DNA of 64,000 bases from NCBI RefSeq assembly GCF_003664995.1, contig NZ_JFHL01000014.1, forward strand, positions 1 through 64,000. The letters run 5' to 3'. Both the position numbers and the translations under genes were made by a program. Source of the stretch: Mesotoga sp. BH458_6_3_2_1 (GTDB lineage Bacteria; Thermotogota; Thermotogae; Petrotogales; Kosmotogaceae). A model generated the notes under the pieces. That model searched no databases, had not been told where the DNA came from, and worked only from the letters and a program-made list of their open reading frames with translations. Of this stretch, positions 57,076 to 64,000 are shown one piece after another; the stretch's first letter is position 1; each line of letters starts with the position of its first letter.

Positions 57076-57079
57076 AGTG

Positions 57080-57961
57080 TTATATTGTTGAAAGAATCTC
57101 TTTCACTCTGGAGAAGGCATCTGTCATGGGAAGAACTTCAACTGTCTCAGGAACTCCACCATCCAGCGCAGATGCGTCAAGTACTTTCGTGGTTCCAATG
57201 ATTACGCGATCGATTATGCTTGAATAATTGGTAATGCTATCGATCAGCGTTTCGGCCATGATCTTTCCCTTTGTATCACAGCTTACGGATTCGAGGAGGA
57301 AGGGAAGCTTTACTGTTTGAAAGGCGAAGGTGATGAATTTCGGAGAGATGTCTGATAGTATGTTGGTCTGCTTTCCGCCTGTCCAGAGAGTCATCATGGA
57401 ATCGAGGAAGAGGTTGAGTCTTCTCAAGCGCTCTTCTTTCTGTATCTCGAGTGTGGTCTCTTTGATTTCAGAAGGATCGAATTTGCCGACCCTGTCAAGT
57501 TCTATGAGTCCACCGCCTCTGAGATACGCGGAGTAGACTTCGGTTTCAACCATGTTTCCGCCCTTGTCGCTGGCTTTTCTTGTCTTTGTAAGTAGATCTC
57601 TGTCGCCTCTGTAAGGGAAGAGAGATACGAGCGGGGCGATTCTTACGGGAGACGTTCTCTTTCTGTTGTCACCGGTTACCGCGATCATGTAGCCGAAGAG
57701 GTCGTCGTCGATGTAGTTCAGCGGATCTCCGAGTGTAGTTTCGACTTCTCCATCTACGGGAGTGGAGAGGGCCTCGCCGATTTCTGCAAATCTCTCTCTC
57801 AGGCCGTGGCGCTGACATTGTCCGGAAACGTAGTTGAATGCGGATCCGTCTGGAGCGACGATCTTTTTTGCGGTCTGAATGTTGCCTTCTGTGAATCCTG
57901 CGTTGGGGTTACCCATAGTGACTTTGGATATTGAACCCCAGGAGAGACACTTAATCTGCAA
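57080..57961 (-). CDS. cas7: Cas7 (type I-B backbone subunit)
   Basis: About 293 residues. It has GSISKVTMGNPNAGFTEGN, DLFGYMIAVTGDNRKRTSPV and VYSAYLRGGGLIEL, as in DevR/Csh2-type Cas7 proteins that polymerise along the crRNA. The start is the TTG at 57961: GGAGGTGAAAAGA lies right before it, and it overlaps the last codons of cas8b, so the upstream in-frame ATG is not used. Confidence 0.92.
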   Translation of the reverse strand: MQIKCLSWGSISKVTMGNPNAGFTEGNIQTAKKIVAPDGSAFNYVSGQCQRHGLRERFAEIGEALSTPVDGEVETTLGDPLNYIDDDLFGYMIAVTGDNRKRTSPVRIAPLVSLFPYRGDRDLLTKTRKASDKGGNMVETEVYSAYLRGGGLIELDRVGKFDPSEIKETTLEIQKEERLRRLNLFLDSMMTLWTGGKQTNILSDISPKFITFAFQTVKLPFLLESVSCDTKGKIMAETLIDSITNYSSIIDRVIIGTTKVLDASALDGGVPETVEVLPMTDAFSRVKEILSTI

Positions 57962-59252
57962 TCTTTTCACCTCCATTCTGTGAGGATGCATAATGTCTCG
58001 AAAGGTATTTGTTTACGGCGAAGATTACAAGGAGAGCCTTGGGCTTCTTCCAGGTTTCCTCGTTGAGAATCCTTATGAACTCTTCGGGGATTCTGATCTT
58101 CCAATCCTCTTTTGCGTACTTGAATTCAAGATCGGCAAGGGTGAGCAAGAGATCTTCCAGAGAGCGGCTGTTGCGTAAAGAGTATAGATCGCCGAAGCTC
58201 TGGGCTTCAAAGACCGCGTTGCCAATCACTTCTCCGGCCTTTTTTGAGAGATCGATTGTCATTTGATCCAAGCCATTCACTCCTTTCATGGTATTTGATG
58301 CAACTATCACCTCGTATATAGAACGGACAGGGTAATCGAAATCAAAGATGATCATCTGAAGCCTTTCTTCGAGTGGCTTGAAAGAGAGGATCATTCTGGA
58401 TATCTCTTCACGTCTCGAAACGTCGGCAGAGGGGCTTCCGGGGATTACCAGACTGTCCATGAATTTCGAGAAGTCGCCACCCAGGGTCTCCACGTTTTCG
58501 AAAAAGGTTGTCAGCTCCTCAACTCTCTCGAATGAGTCGAAGTTGAGAAATGAGTTGTTTCTTCCAGTGTTCGAGACCTGCATAACTTTGAACGAAGAGC
58601 GGGGAATGAATCTGGTCTTCTCGAACAGGGTGTGAAGAGAAAGGAGAAGAGTCTCATAGGGTTCCTGAGGATAGAATCTCGATTTGACCTTCAGGTTTCT
58701 CCATGAACCGGGTTCGTAGAGATCCTTCATCCAGAGAAATGTATTGTAGGTCGATTCAAGAGTATCGCTCTCCGGGAAGAGGTAAGTGATCACGTAGTCC
58801 TGCCCGTCCTTATAGGATGTGTAGAACAAGGCGAGACCGGCCATCATTCCAAGGAACTGGCAGTCAAGGCAGACTTCGCCGCTTCCTGAGCCGAAGCTGA
58901 AGAAGCTCTGAAAGTTCTCGGCTTTTACCGAGAGAGGATCTCCCAGCATCGACAGTTTTTCGAGAGTTGAGACTCTAGAACCGCAAAGACTGCATACTTT
59001 GCTTCCAATCTTGTTTTCCTCGAGGATCTTTGAGACTTTGTCCAGAACTGTGTACTGCTTTAGAAAAGGTCTGAGGTTTGGCGCCCAGGGCTTGCCGTTC
59101 TTGTTGAGCATATCTTTGAGAGCATTCTCGAAGATTATCTTTTTGGGCGTCTGTGTCTCGAAAAGGTTTCCCGTGATAGTACAGTCTGCAGTATATCTCT
59201 TTATCGCGACCGCTCCGGCCATTTGCCAGAAACTTCTTATATGAACTCTCAT
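57951..59252 (-). CDS. cas8b: Cas8b (type I-B large subunit)
   Basis: This protein of about 433 residues has a zinc finger formed by CSLCGS and CLDCQF, the usual Cas8b1/Csh1 feature, then FLGMMAGLALFYTSYKD. By position and size it is the PAM-recognising large subunit of the I-B Cascade, although the sequence is divergent. ATG at 59252 follows AGAGGTG. It opens the cas operon, or follows the cysteine-rich small gene with a 16-base gap. Confidence 0.82.
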   Translation of the reverse strand: MRVHIRSFWQMAGAVAIKRYTADCTITGNLFETQTPKKIIFENALKDMLNKNGKPWAPNLRPFLKQYTVLDKVSKILEENKIGSKVCSLCGSRVSTLEKLSMLGDPLSVKAENFQSFFSFGSGSGEVCLDCQFLGMMAGLALFYTSYKDGQDYVITYLFPESDTLESTYNTFLWMKDLYEPGSWRNLKVKSRFYPQEPYETLLLSLHTLFEKTRFIPRSSFKVMQVSNTGRNNSFLNFDSFERVEELTTFFENVETLGGDFSKFMDSLVIPGSPSADVSRREEISRMILSFKPLEERLQMIIFDFDYPVRSIYEVIVASNTMKGVNGLDQMTIDLSKKAGEVIGNAVFEAQSFGDLYSLRNSRSLEDLLLTLADLEFKYAKEDWKIRIPEEFIRILNEETWKKPKALLVIFAVNKYLSRHYASSQNGGEKIAD

Positions 59253-59268
59253 GTGACACCTCTTTCGG

Positions 59269-59442
59269 TTAAGAATTGTCCTCACAGTTTTCGCAGACGT
59301 TTCTTCCTTCCTGAATTGTGCAACCGCAGCAGTCGCAGAAGACTCCTTTGCACCAGCAGGTCGCGCAGGCGCTGCCTTCTAAACCAAATCCCTCATCTTC
59401 ATCTAGGCAATCATCCTCGTAGAAATCTCTTTCGTCTTCCAA
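59269..59442 (-). CDS. Small cysteine-rich acidic protein
   Basis: A 57-residue frame starts at TTG 59442 after GAAGGAGGTG. It encodes an acidic N-terminus (EDERDFYEDDCLDEDEGFG) and a cysteine cluster (CATCWCKGVFCDCCGC, then CENC), ten cysteines in all, which should bind zinc. It is preceded within 30 bases by the recurrent promoter-like motif and ends 16 bases before cas8b. No family is known to me. It could be a zinc-ribbon regulator or an accessory of the I-B operon. An ATC six bases after GGAGG, in the same frame, is an alternative start. Confidence 0.7.
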   Translation of the reverse strand: MEDERDFYEDDCLDEDEGFGLEGSACATCWCKGVFCDCCGCTIQEGRNVCENCEDNS

Positions 59443-59466
59443 GATGGCTCACCTCCTTCAAGCTTT

Positions 59467-59482
59467 GTAATCACACTTTTTT
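59467..59482 (-). promoter_or_regulatory. Recurrent promoter-like motif (copy 3)
   Basis: On the minus strand AAAAAAGTGTGATTAC, 25 bases before the cysteine-rich gene and upstream of the whole I-B cas operon. Confidence 0.65.
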
Positions 59483-59488
59483 GGAGTA

Positions 59489-59809
59489 TCAGTTCTCGAG
59501 TACATATTCCCCGTCAATCTTATGGAGTCTTGGTGGTTCAAAGGCGATGTTGACCTTACTTAGTAATTCAGATATCTTGTCCAGAGCAGACTGTAATTCC
59601 TCTACGCCGTTGTCTTCCTCGCAGAAATGGGAGAAGGTAACGAACACGGAAAAGTCGTCCTGCCGTCGGCTGATTTGAATCTGTCCTTCGGGAAGTATCT
59701 CTCCATTTTTGAGAGAGTCGAGCAGTTTTTCTTTGAAGTAATCGACGACAATCCAGGGAGCTTTTGCATAGTATTTGTAGACAAGCTCGATGAAATCACC
59801 TCCTTCCAT
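59489..59809 (-). CDS. Unknown small protein of the defence island
   Basis: I do not recognise this protein of about 100-106 residues. It is mixed alpha/beta (YKYYAKAPWIVVDYFKEKLL, DDFSVFVTFSHFCEEDNG). The start is unclear: the ATG at 59809 has no ribosome site before it, while a perfect GGAAGGAGGTGA lies just inside the frame with ATC (59791) as the only codon at normal distance. It has its own promoter-like motif at 59838-59853. Confidence 0.6.
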   Translation of the reverse strand: MEGGDFIELVYKYYAKAPWIVVDYFKEKLLDSLKNGEILPEGQIQISRRQDDFSVFVTFSHFCEEDNGVEELQSALDKISELLSKVNIAFEPPRLHKIDGEYVLEN

Positions 59810-59837
59810 TGCAAGTCTTGGCAAGCAGTCCAAGATA

Positions 59838-59853
59838 CATACTCACACTTTTT
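59838..59853 (-). promoter_or_regulatory. Recurrent promoter-like motif (copy 4)
   Basis: On the minus strand AAAAAGTGTGAGTATG, a slightly diverged copy, upstream of the 100-residue protein gene. Confidence 0.55.
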
Positions 59854-60105
59854 AGGTGAGATAGAATGAGAGGTTTCGGGGCCTTTTGGTGGAATTTCCT
59901 TTGGTGAAGAATCATCTCTTCAACCTAGAAGGCATTATTAAGGGAAAACGTTGTTACGTGTGATTCCTATTCCGTAAGCGGCACGATCTTCTGGGAAGGC
60001 GGCTCAGTATTCCTCTAATGACAAATAGAATCAGGTGAGAGAGAGTCTTTGGGTGATTTAAGTATGGAACGGGGATCCAGGTGCCGTTAGCTTGGGTGGC
60101 GCAGA
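59854..60105. other. Intergenic segment
   Basis: No gene or repeat is evident between the small genes here. Confidence 0.4.
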
Positions 60106-60255
60106 TTACTTGCTCAGTTCTTCCTTGGTCTTCTTGTACTGTACAGCTATATGACATGCAGCATCGAATACTTCCAGTCCTACTTTGACAATGAGTATGA
60201 TTGCCTGCGCGATGTTTGTTGGATTTCGAGGTGCTCCCAGTTCATTTGGTTTCAC
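60106..60255 (-). CDS. Small hydrophobic-helix protein
   Basis: A 49-residue frame starts with GTG at 60255, seven bases after a perfect GGAGG, and ends TAA at 60106. The middle (NIAQAIILIVKVGLEVFDAA) is a long hydrophobic helix, followed by a charged tail (QYKKTKEELSK). It is preceded by a copy of the recurrent promoter-like motif. I know no family; a membrane-associated or toxin-like peptide is conceivable. Confidence 0.6.
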   Translation of the reverse strand: MKPNELGAPRNPTNIAQAIILIVKVGLEVFDAACHIAVQYKKTKEELSK

Positions 60256-60308
60256 TGCTTCACCTCCCTTTATCTCATTACCTCAATTAGGATCGTACTT
60301 TCATGATT

Positions 60309-60324
60309 TATAATCACACTTTTT
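60309..60324 (-). promoter_or_regulatory. Recurrent promoter-like motif (copy 5)
   Basis: On the minus strand AAAAAGTGTGATTATA, about 55 bases before the 49-residue gene. Confidence 0.65.
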
Positions 60325-60346
60325 GAATTATTGCCGCAAAGACAGC

Positions 60347-61036
60347 TCAGAAGAGATTGAGCTGATTATCATTGCCGGGTTCTCTTGAGATCAGCGCGTT
60401 AAAAAGAATCGAATAGGTCTTGATTCCTATTCCTCTAATGTCTAGGATCTCTCTGAAACGAGTGACGTCTTCGCGTTTGTCCAGAAGTCTTTTTATGATC
60501 GAAGGCCTGAGAGTAAGGCATTTCAGTTCATATTCAGACATCGCCCTTAGCTGTTTTATCATCGATTCCTCGGTTTTCGAAGTGGTTTTATCCAGACAGA
60601 GAAGTATTTCTGCCTTTGAGCTTTCAAATACCTCTCTTGTTATGTTCTCCGATGTTTGAGGATCTATACCCCCCTTTCCTGCCCCGGCCAGAGGAAGGGC
60701 AACTCTTTCAAAATTGCTTTCTGTTATGATCTCTTCTGCACGCTTAAGAGAGGAACGTATCCAGGAGATTTTTGATGGCATCTTCCAGTCTTCTTTGACA
60801 AACAGGCTGATTATCCTTGGAAAAATATCTCCTCGGAATATCCAGGCCGAACCGGGAGAGGGACTTTCGTGGGAGCATTTCTCTCTGTAATTATCAAAAT
60901 AGCTAGGAAATCTAAGTTTGAACTCAAGCGCCAATCCGGCACCCATAACTCCCTTTGTATTGACTGTGTTTGCGATGACGGGCACTTTCTCTTCTTCAAA
61001 TGCGGCAAATACACTTTTCTTATAAACAGTTATCAT
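60347..61036 (-). CDS. Macro-domain antitoxin, DarG-like
   Basis: The first 150 residues are a macro domain: VPVIANTVNTKGVMGAGLALEF (ADP-ribose loop with Asn and the GAG turn) and VALPLAGAGKGGIDPQ. DarG uses this domain to remove ADP-ribose from DNA. The remaining 80 residues (SIIKRLLDKREDVTRFREIL) are helical and shorter than in classical DarG. ATG at 61036 follows GAGGG, four bases after the toxin stop, the usual darT-darG order. Confidence 0.85.
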   Translation of the reverse strand: MITVYKKSVFAAFEEEKVPVIANTVNTKGVMGAGLALEFKLRFPSYFDNYREKCSHESPSPGSAWIFRGDIFPRIISLFVKEDWKMPSKISWIRSSLKRAEEIITESNFERVALPLAGAGKGGIDPQTSENITREVFESSKAEILLCLDKTTSKTEESMIKQLRAMSEYELKCLTLRPSIIKRLLDKREDVTRFREILDIRGIGIKTYSILFNALISREPGNDNQLNLF

Positions 61037-61040
61037 GATC

Positions 61041-61631
61041 TCAGCCCTCGAAGTAATAGTTGTATCCGCTATCGCGGAGTTGTCTGATGGAGACTCCGTT
61101 AATCTTTTCCGTAGTTCCGTCTAGAATTATACATTCGATCCATTCCGGTTCGATCATGTCGGTCTTCACTAAGATCTCGGCACCAAGTCTTTTCTTGAGC
61201 AACCTGTTATCGTAGAAATTTCTTGCTGAAAGCACCAGTTCAATATTTATCTTCTTGAGAGCGGCTTCACTTAGAGTGTAGATCTCGGCATCACTGCAGG
61301 CGGCGATTCTGTCAGATACCAGGCAGTCATAGTGGGTTACTAGATCGCTATTCAGTCTTAGAATCGCGAAATCTCTCTTTTCTTTCTGGTAGCGGAAGGT
61401 CATCGCATTCCTGGTATTCAAGAACAGCGGTACATATTCATGTAGGGACTTTCTTTCTCTGATCGTTTGAACGGTCTGATCTGAGTAATCATCGTACGGT
61501 ATCTCCAGAGTCTCTACTGCCATCTTGCTCATTACTCCGTGTTCGAGTATCGAAGGAATGTTATTTACTGGCGAAAGATAGTAGAGATGCTTCACTCCGA
61601 ACGCCTGTAAGGGATTACTGCTCGTAACCAT
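61041..61631 (-). CDS. darT: DarT-like DNA ADP-ribosyltransferase toxin
   Basis: The 196-residue protein matches DUF4433/DarT: LYYLSPVNNIPSILEHGVMS (NAD-binding), EYVPLFLNTRNAMTF with Arg74, and GAEILVKTDMIEPEWIECII with the likely catalytic Glu152. DarT modifies thymidine in single-stranded DNA and DarTG pairs act in phage defence. GGGAGGTGA precedes the ATG, and a recurrent promoter-like motif lies 24 bases upstream. Confidence 0.85.
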   Translation of the reverse strand: MVTSSNPLQAFGVKHLYYLSPVNNIPSILEHGVMSKMAVETLEIPYDDYSDQTVQTIRERKSLHEYVPLFLNTRNAMTFRYQKEKRDFAILRLNSDLVTHYDCLVSDRIAACSDAEIYTLSEAALKKINIELVLSARNFYDNRLLKKRLGAEILVKTDMIEPEWIECIILDGTTEKINGVSIRQLRDSGYNYYFEG

Positions 61632-61654
61632 TATCTCACCTCCCTTTCAAGGTT

Positions 61655-61670
61655 TATAATCACACTTTTT
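61655..61670 (-). promoter_or_regulatory. Recurrent promoter-like motif (copy 6)
   Basis: On the minus strand AAAAAGTGTGATTATA followed by AACCTTGAAAGGGAGG, giving a very short leader for the darT transcript. Confidence 0.7.
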
Positions 61671-61679
61671 TACGAGGCT

Positions 61680-61707
61680 TTGGATTCTCAAATGGAAAGC
61701 GTATAAT
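61680..61707 (+). promoter_or_regulatory. Promoter of the RNA polymerase-like gene
   Basis: TTGGAT at 61680-61685 and TATAAT at 61702-61707, 16 bases apart, read rightward towards the start at 61760 and are divergent from the darT promoter. Confidence 0.55.
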
Positions 61708-61759
61708 ATCGTTGAAACTGAATTACTAATTCTTTGCAGTTGTCTGTTTTGGAGGATTT

Positions 61760-64000
61760 ATGGTTAAGAAAATCACTTATTCCTTGCAGCAGGTCTTCGC
61801 CGGTCTAGAACTTCTGATAAAAGAGGACTACAGATCGTTGTTCGAGAAGTTCTCTCCGGGATTGCGACTGATCGAAACGCTCGAGGAGCCTTCCGGTTCT
61901 GCTCTAGCGGAGTTCTCGTTTACATTCGAAGAAGAACGTTATTCTGTAAGGTTCAAGGTTCTATATCCCGATCAGGATGGTGCCTTTTCATATCTTTCGA
62001 AAATGTATTCAACGCCGCTGGTTCTGCTTGAGAAGAGGGGACGTTCCTCTGACTATCTCGATCTCGAGAACTTCTGGATAGTGCCAGGGTATTACTTGAG
62101 AATGGCCTTTGTGTGCTTGCAGGTTTTGAGAGAACTGCAGTCAAAAAACGGCATGGAACGTGTAGATACAGTCCTCGAAACGGCTGAAACTCTTCTCAAC
62201 AGAACTGTTGTTGGAACCGAGATTCTCAAGCAATACGACAAAGGTGACATTGAGGAAGAACCCGAGATAAAGAATCCGAAGTATCTGAAAGTCCCGATCC
62301 TCTTTGAACTGCCCTCTTCAAACGGGCTTCTGCAGATATCCGAGCTGAGAAAGGCGGTCATACCCGGAGACAAGGTAAAGGAGTCGCTTAGGTTGCCTCA
62401 TTTCTCCCATCTAGGGAAGCTGGATCTTCTCGAGACTCCTGAATCCGTGAGAATCGGAATGAATCTCTTCCTTGCAAACGGCGCCCGTTGTGATGCTTCG
62501 AATCTTGAGATAGAAAGCAGTGGCGAAGATTCCGAAGCCCTTCTTAGCCCTTCTACTTGTGCTGTTCCTTTCATTGCATACTCAGATGGCGTTAGGGTTA
62601 CTATGGGGGGCAAGAATCTGAAGCAGGCAGTAAAGGTCGTTTCCAGCGAAAAGCCAATAATTCGGACTCCCATAGATGAGGAAGTTGATCTTGACTACGG
62701 TGTCAATGCCCTAGCAGGATATGCGTTGTTCAACGGCTTGAACTTCGAAGATGGAATAGTCTGTTCTGAAGGGTTTGCAACGAAAATGTGCGTCGTAGAG
62801 AAAAAGACAATTGAAATCGTTGACTCAGTTCCTGTATTGCTAAATGCGAGGGTCAGTGTTAAGAACAGGTCTACGATAGAGCTTTCCAGTGAGGAAGGTT
62901 CGATAAGGGTTGTTTACCGCTTCAGAACAAAAGGTTCAATTGTTAATAAGGGCGATTGGTTGATGAAGAGAAGCGTCTTTTTTGGGGGGAGCGATGATCC
63001 CAATAAGTCGTATTCAAAGAATATCTACTATGACCTTTCATATCCAGGAGAGATTCTGAAGAATCCAGAAGAGGAAATGATCTCGTTCATTATGAGAACC
63101 ATACCCACCGCCAGGAAGATAAAGAAGGGGGAAAAGTTAGTAGACAACTTGAACGAGAGCGTCGTCTCCGTAACGGTTCCCTTGACTATCACAAAGCCGC
63201 TCGAAATTGGTGACAAGATTACTGGCAGGCATGGAAACAAGGGCACTATATCGAAGATCGTTTCCAACACGGAGATGCCACATGTCGAGATAGATGGCGT
63301 ACTCAGACCTCTGGACGTTATTCTGAGCCCCTTCGGGGTAATAACCAGGATGAATCTCGGTCAACTTCTAGAGACGCACAAATCACTTGAAGGTGAATAT
63401 GTCGATAGACCTTTTAAGAATCTGGACCTCGCTTCCAGAGTCGCTAAAGGAAGAGACATACCACAGCTGAAGAAGAGACTCTTTTTTGCAGATGGAACTT
63501 CGTTTGAGGCAGCAGTCGGTTATCAGTATTTTGTAAGGCTAGATCACTGCGTAAGGGACAAACTCCATGTAGTAGATCTAGCGGAGACCTCCAAGATTAC
63601 GGGACAGCCAGTGAAGGGAAAGCGGAGAGAGGGTGGGCAAAGAATCGGCGAAATGGAGTTTTGGACTCTCTTCGACAACAGTGCACTTGAGACGGTGGGG
63701 AGGTTTTCTCAAACTAACATCAGCGACGCTTCAGAGTTCAGAAAGCGCTATTTCGATACCTTCAGGCTTCTTATGAACTACTACAGGGATTTTGATGTTG
63801 AGATAGAGGACGGCCCGTTGAGAATAATCGTAAAGAATGCTTCTGACGAGTTCTTCGAAAAAGTCACGAGCGACGAAACCATGAGCGAGTTCTTCAAGCA
63901 GATAAAAGGGAAAGCGAAAGACAGAAAGGAGAAAAGGTTCCTGCTATCGAAATCGGGATACTTGAGAAAGTACATGCTTGGAAGACGGATTCACTCTTCT
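61760..64000 (+). CDS. Divergent single-chain RNA polymerase (beta fused to beta-prime), partial
   Basis: The frame starts with ATG after GGAGG and is open to the window edge (747 codons, no stop). It carries RNA polymerase beta motifs in order: HFSHLGKLDLLETPES (225-229 for ETPES), NGLNFEDGIVCSE (328-331 for NFED), GDKITGRHGNKG (484-495, including both active-centre lysines), RMNLGQLLETH (530-540) and GGQRIGEMEFW (625-635). ETPES lies at about residue 225, against roughly 560 in E. coli beta, so the N-terminal lobe and protrusion are much reduced. After residue 690, LLSKSGYLRKYMLGRRIHSS resembles the beta-prime switch-2 region (KGxxGRFRxNLLGKRVDYS), without the beta-prime zinc and clamp domains before it. 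It is not the housekeeping rpoB. Confidence 0.85.
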   Translation, partial: MVKKITYSLQQVFAGLELLIKEDYRSLFEKFSPGLRLIETLEEPSGSALAEFSFTFEEERYSVRFKVLYPDQDGAFSYLSKMYSTPLVLLEKRGRSSDYLDLENFWIVPGYYLRMAFVCLQVLRELQSKNGMERVDTVLETAETLLNRTVVGTEILKQYDKGDIEEEPEIKNPKYLKVPILFELPSSNGLLQISELRKAVIPGDKVKESLRLPHFSHLGKLDLLETPESVRIGMNLFLANGARCDASNLEIESSGEDSEALLSPSTCAVPFIAYSDGVRVTMGGKNLKQAVKVVSSEKPIIRTPIDEEVDLDYGVNALAGYALFNGLNFEDGIVCSEGFATKMCVVEKKTIEIVDSVPVLLNARVSVKNRSTIELSSEEGSIRVVYRFRTKGSIVNKGDWLMKRSVFFGGSDDPNKSYSKNIYYDLSYPGEILKNPEEEMISFIMRTIPTARKIKKGEKLVDNLNESVVSVTVPLTITKPLEIGDKITGRHGNKGTISKIVSNTEMPHVEIDGVLRPLDVILSPFGVITRMNLGQLLETHKSLEGEYVDRPFKNLDLASRVAKGRDIPQLKKRLFFADGTSFEAAVGYQYFVRLDHCVRDKLHVVDLAETSKITGQPVKGKRREGGQRIGEMEFWTLFDNSALETVGRFSQTNISDASEFRKRYFDTFRLLMNYYRDFDVEIEDGPLRIIVKNASDEFFEKVTSDETMSEFFKQIKGKAKDRKEKRFLLSKSGYLRKYMLGRRIHSS

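Noticed and set aside
59954-60157. A 67-codon minus-strand frame
   Set aside because: It overlaps the better supported 49-residue gene in another frame and lacks a ribosome site.
61760-64000. The RNA polymerase-like gene as the housekeeping rpoB
   Set aside because: Motif spacing, the shortened N-terminus, the direct run into beta-prime-like sequence and the lack of ribosomal protein neighbours all differ from the housekeeping gene.

Overview
The window looks like a chromosomal segment of a Thermotogota bacterium, most likely a mesophilic Mesotoga-like member of the Kosmotogaceae. This is an inference from the sugar ABC transporter/ROK/glycosidase gene types, the moderate GC content, the strong GGAGGTG ribosome binding sites and the CRISPR content; no rRNA or tRNA is present to confirm it.

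Region 1 (about 0.4-10.4 kb, minus strand) is metabolic: an MFS transporter, then a sugar-uptake operon led by a ROK regulator, followed by a GH35/42-like beta-galactosidase, an unknown protein, an ABC ATPase, an RbsC-type permease, a YhfX-like PLP enzyme and a periplasmic sugar-binding protein, ending in a terminator hairpin. Region 2 (10.4-22.8 kb) has widely spaced genes: a secreted transglutaminase-like protein, an AbrB/PIN toxin-antitoxin pair, a response regulator-PAS-GGDEF-EAL protein with a degenerate GGDEF motif, an AAA ATPase of the DUF234 type and a DUF1254/DUF1214 protein. They are separated by mosaic intergenic repeats rich in small hairpins.

Region 3 (22.8-61.6 kb) is a large defence island. 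It opens with a decayed CRISPR array, an IS21 istB remnant and a composite array in which two repeat families abut. Reading leftward (the direction of nearly all genes), the island holds: the DarT/macro-domain pair; three small genes; a type I-B cas operon (cas8b-cas7-cas5-cas3-cas4-cas1, no cas6); a long CRISPR array interrupted by hairpin elements; a small membrane protein; cas2; a CARF protein; a type III operon with csx10 (III-D-like: cas10 with GGDD but no HD domain, csx10, cas11-like, three cas7-like RAMPs); a tail-anchored coiled-coil protein; two helicases; a CYTH-CARF-HD-CARF fusion; a CARF-RelE protein; and a second array. The two arrays share one repeat and homologous leaders with a matching promoter, so both effector systems probably draw on one crRNA pool. 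Cas10 would make cyclic oligoadenylate and the three CARF proteins would be its sensors or effectors.

Region 4 (61.76 kb to the end, plus strand) holds an incomplete gene that reads as a reduced RNA polymerase beta subunit running directly into a beta-prime-like segment, i.e. a divergent single-chain RNA polymerase next to the island and divergent from DarT. A recurrent promoter-like motif (on the minus strand AAAAAGTGTGATTATA) precedes six island transcription units, including three short genes that ordinary ORF calling would miss or mis-start.
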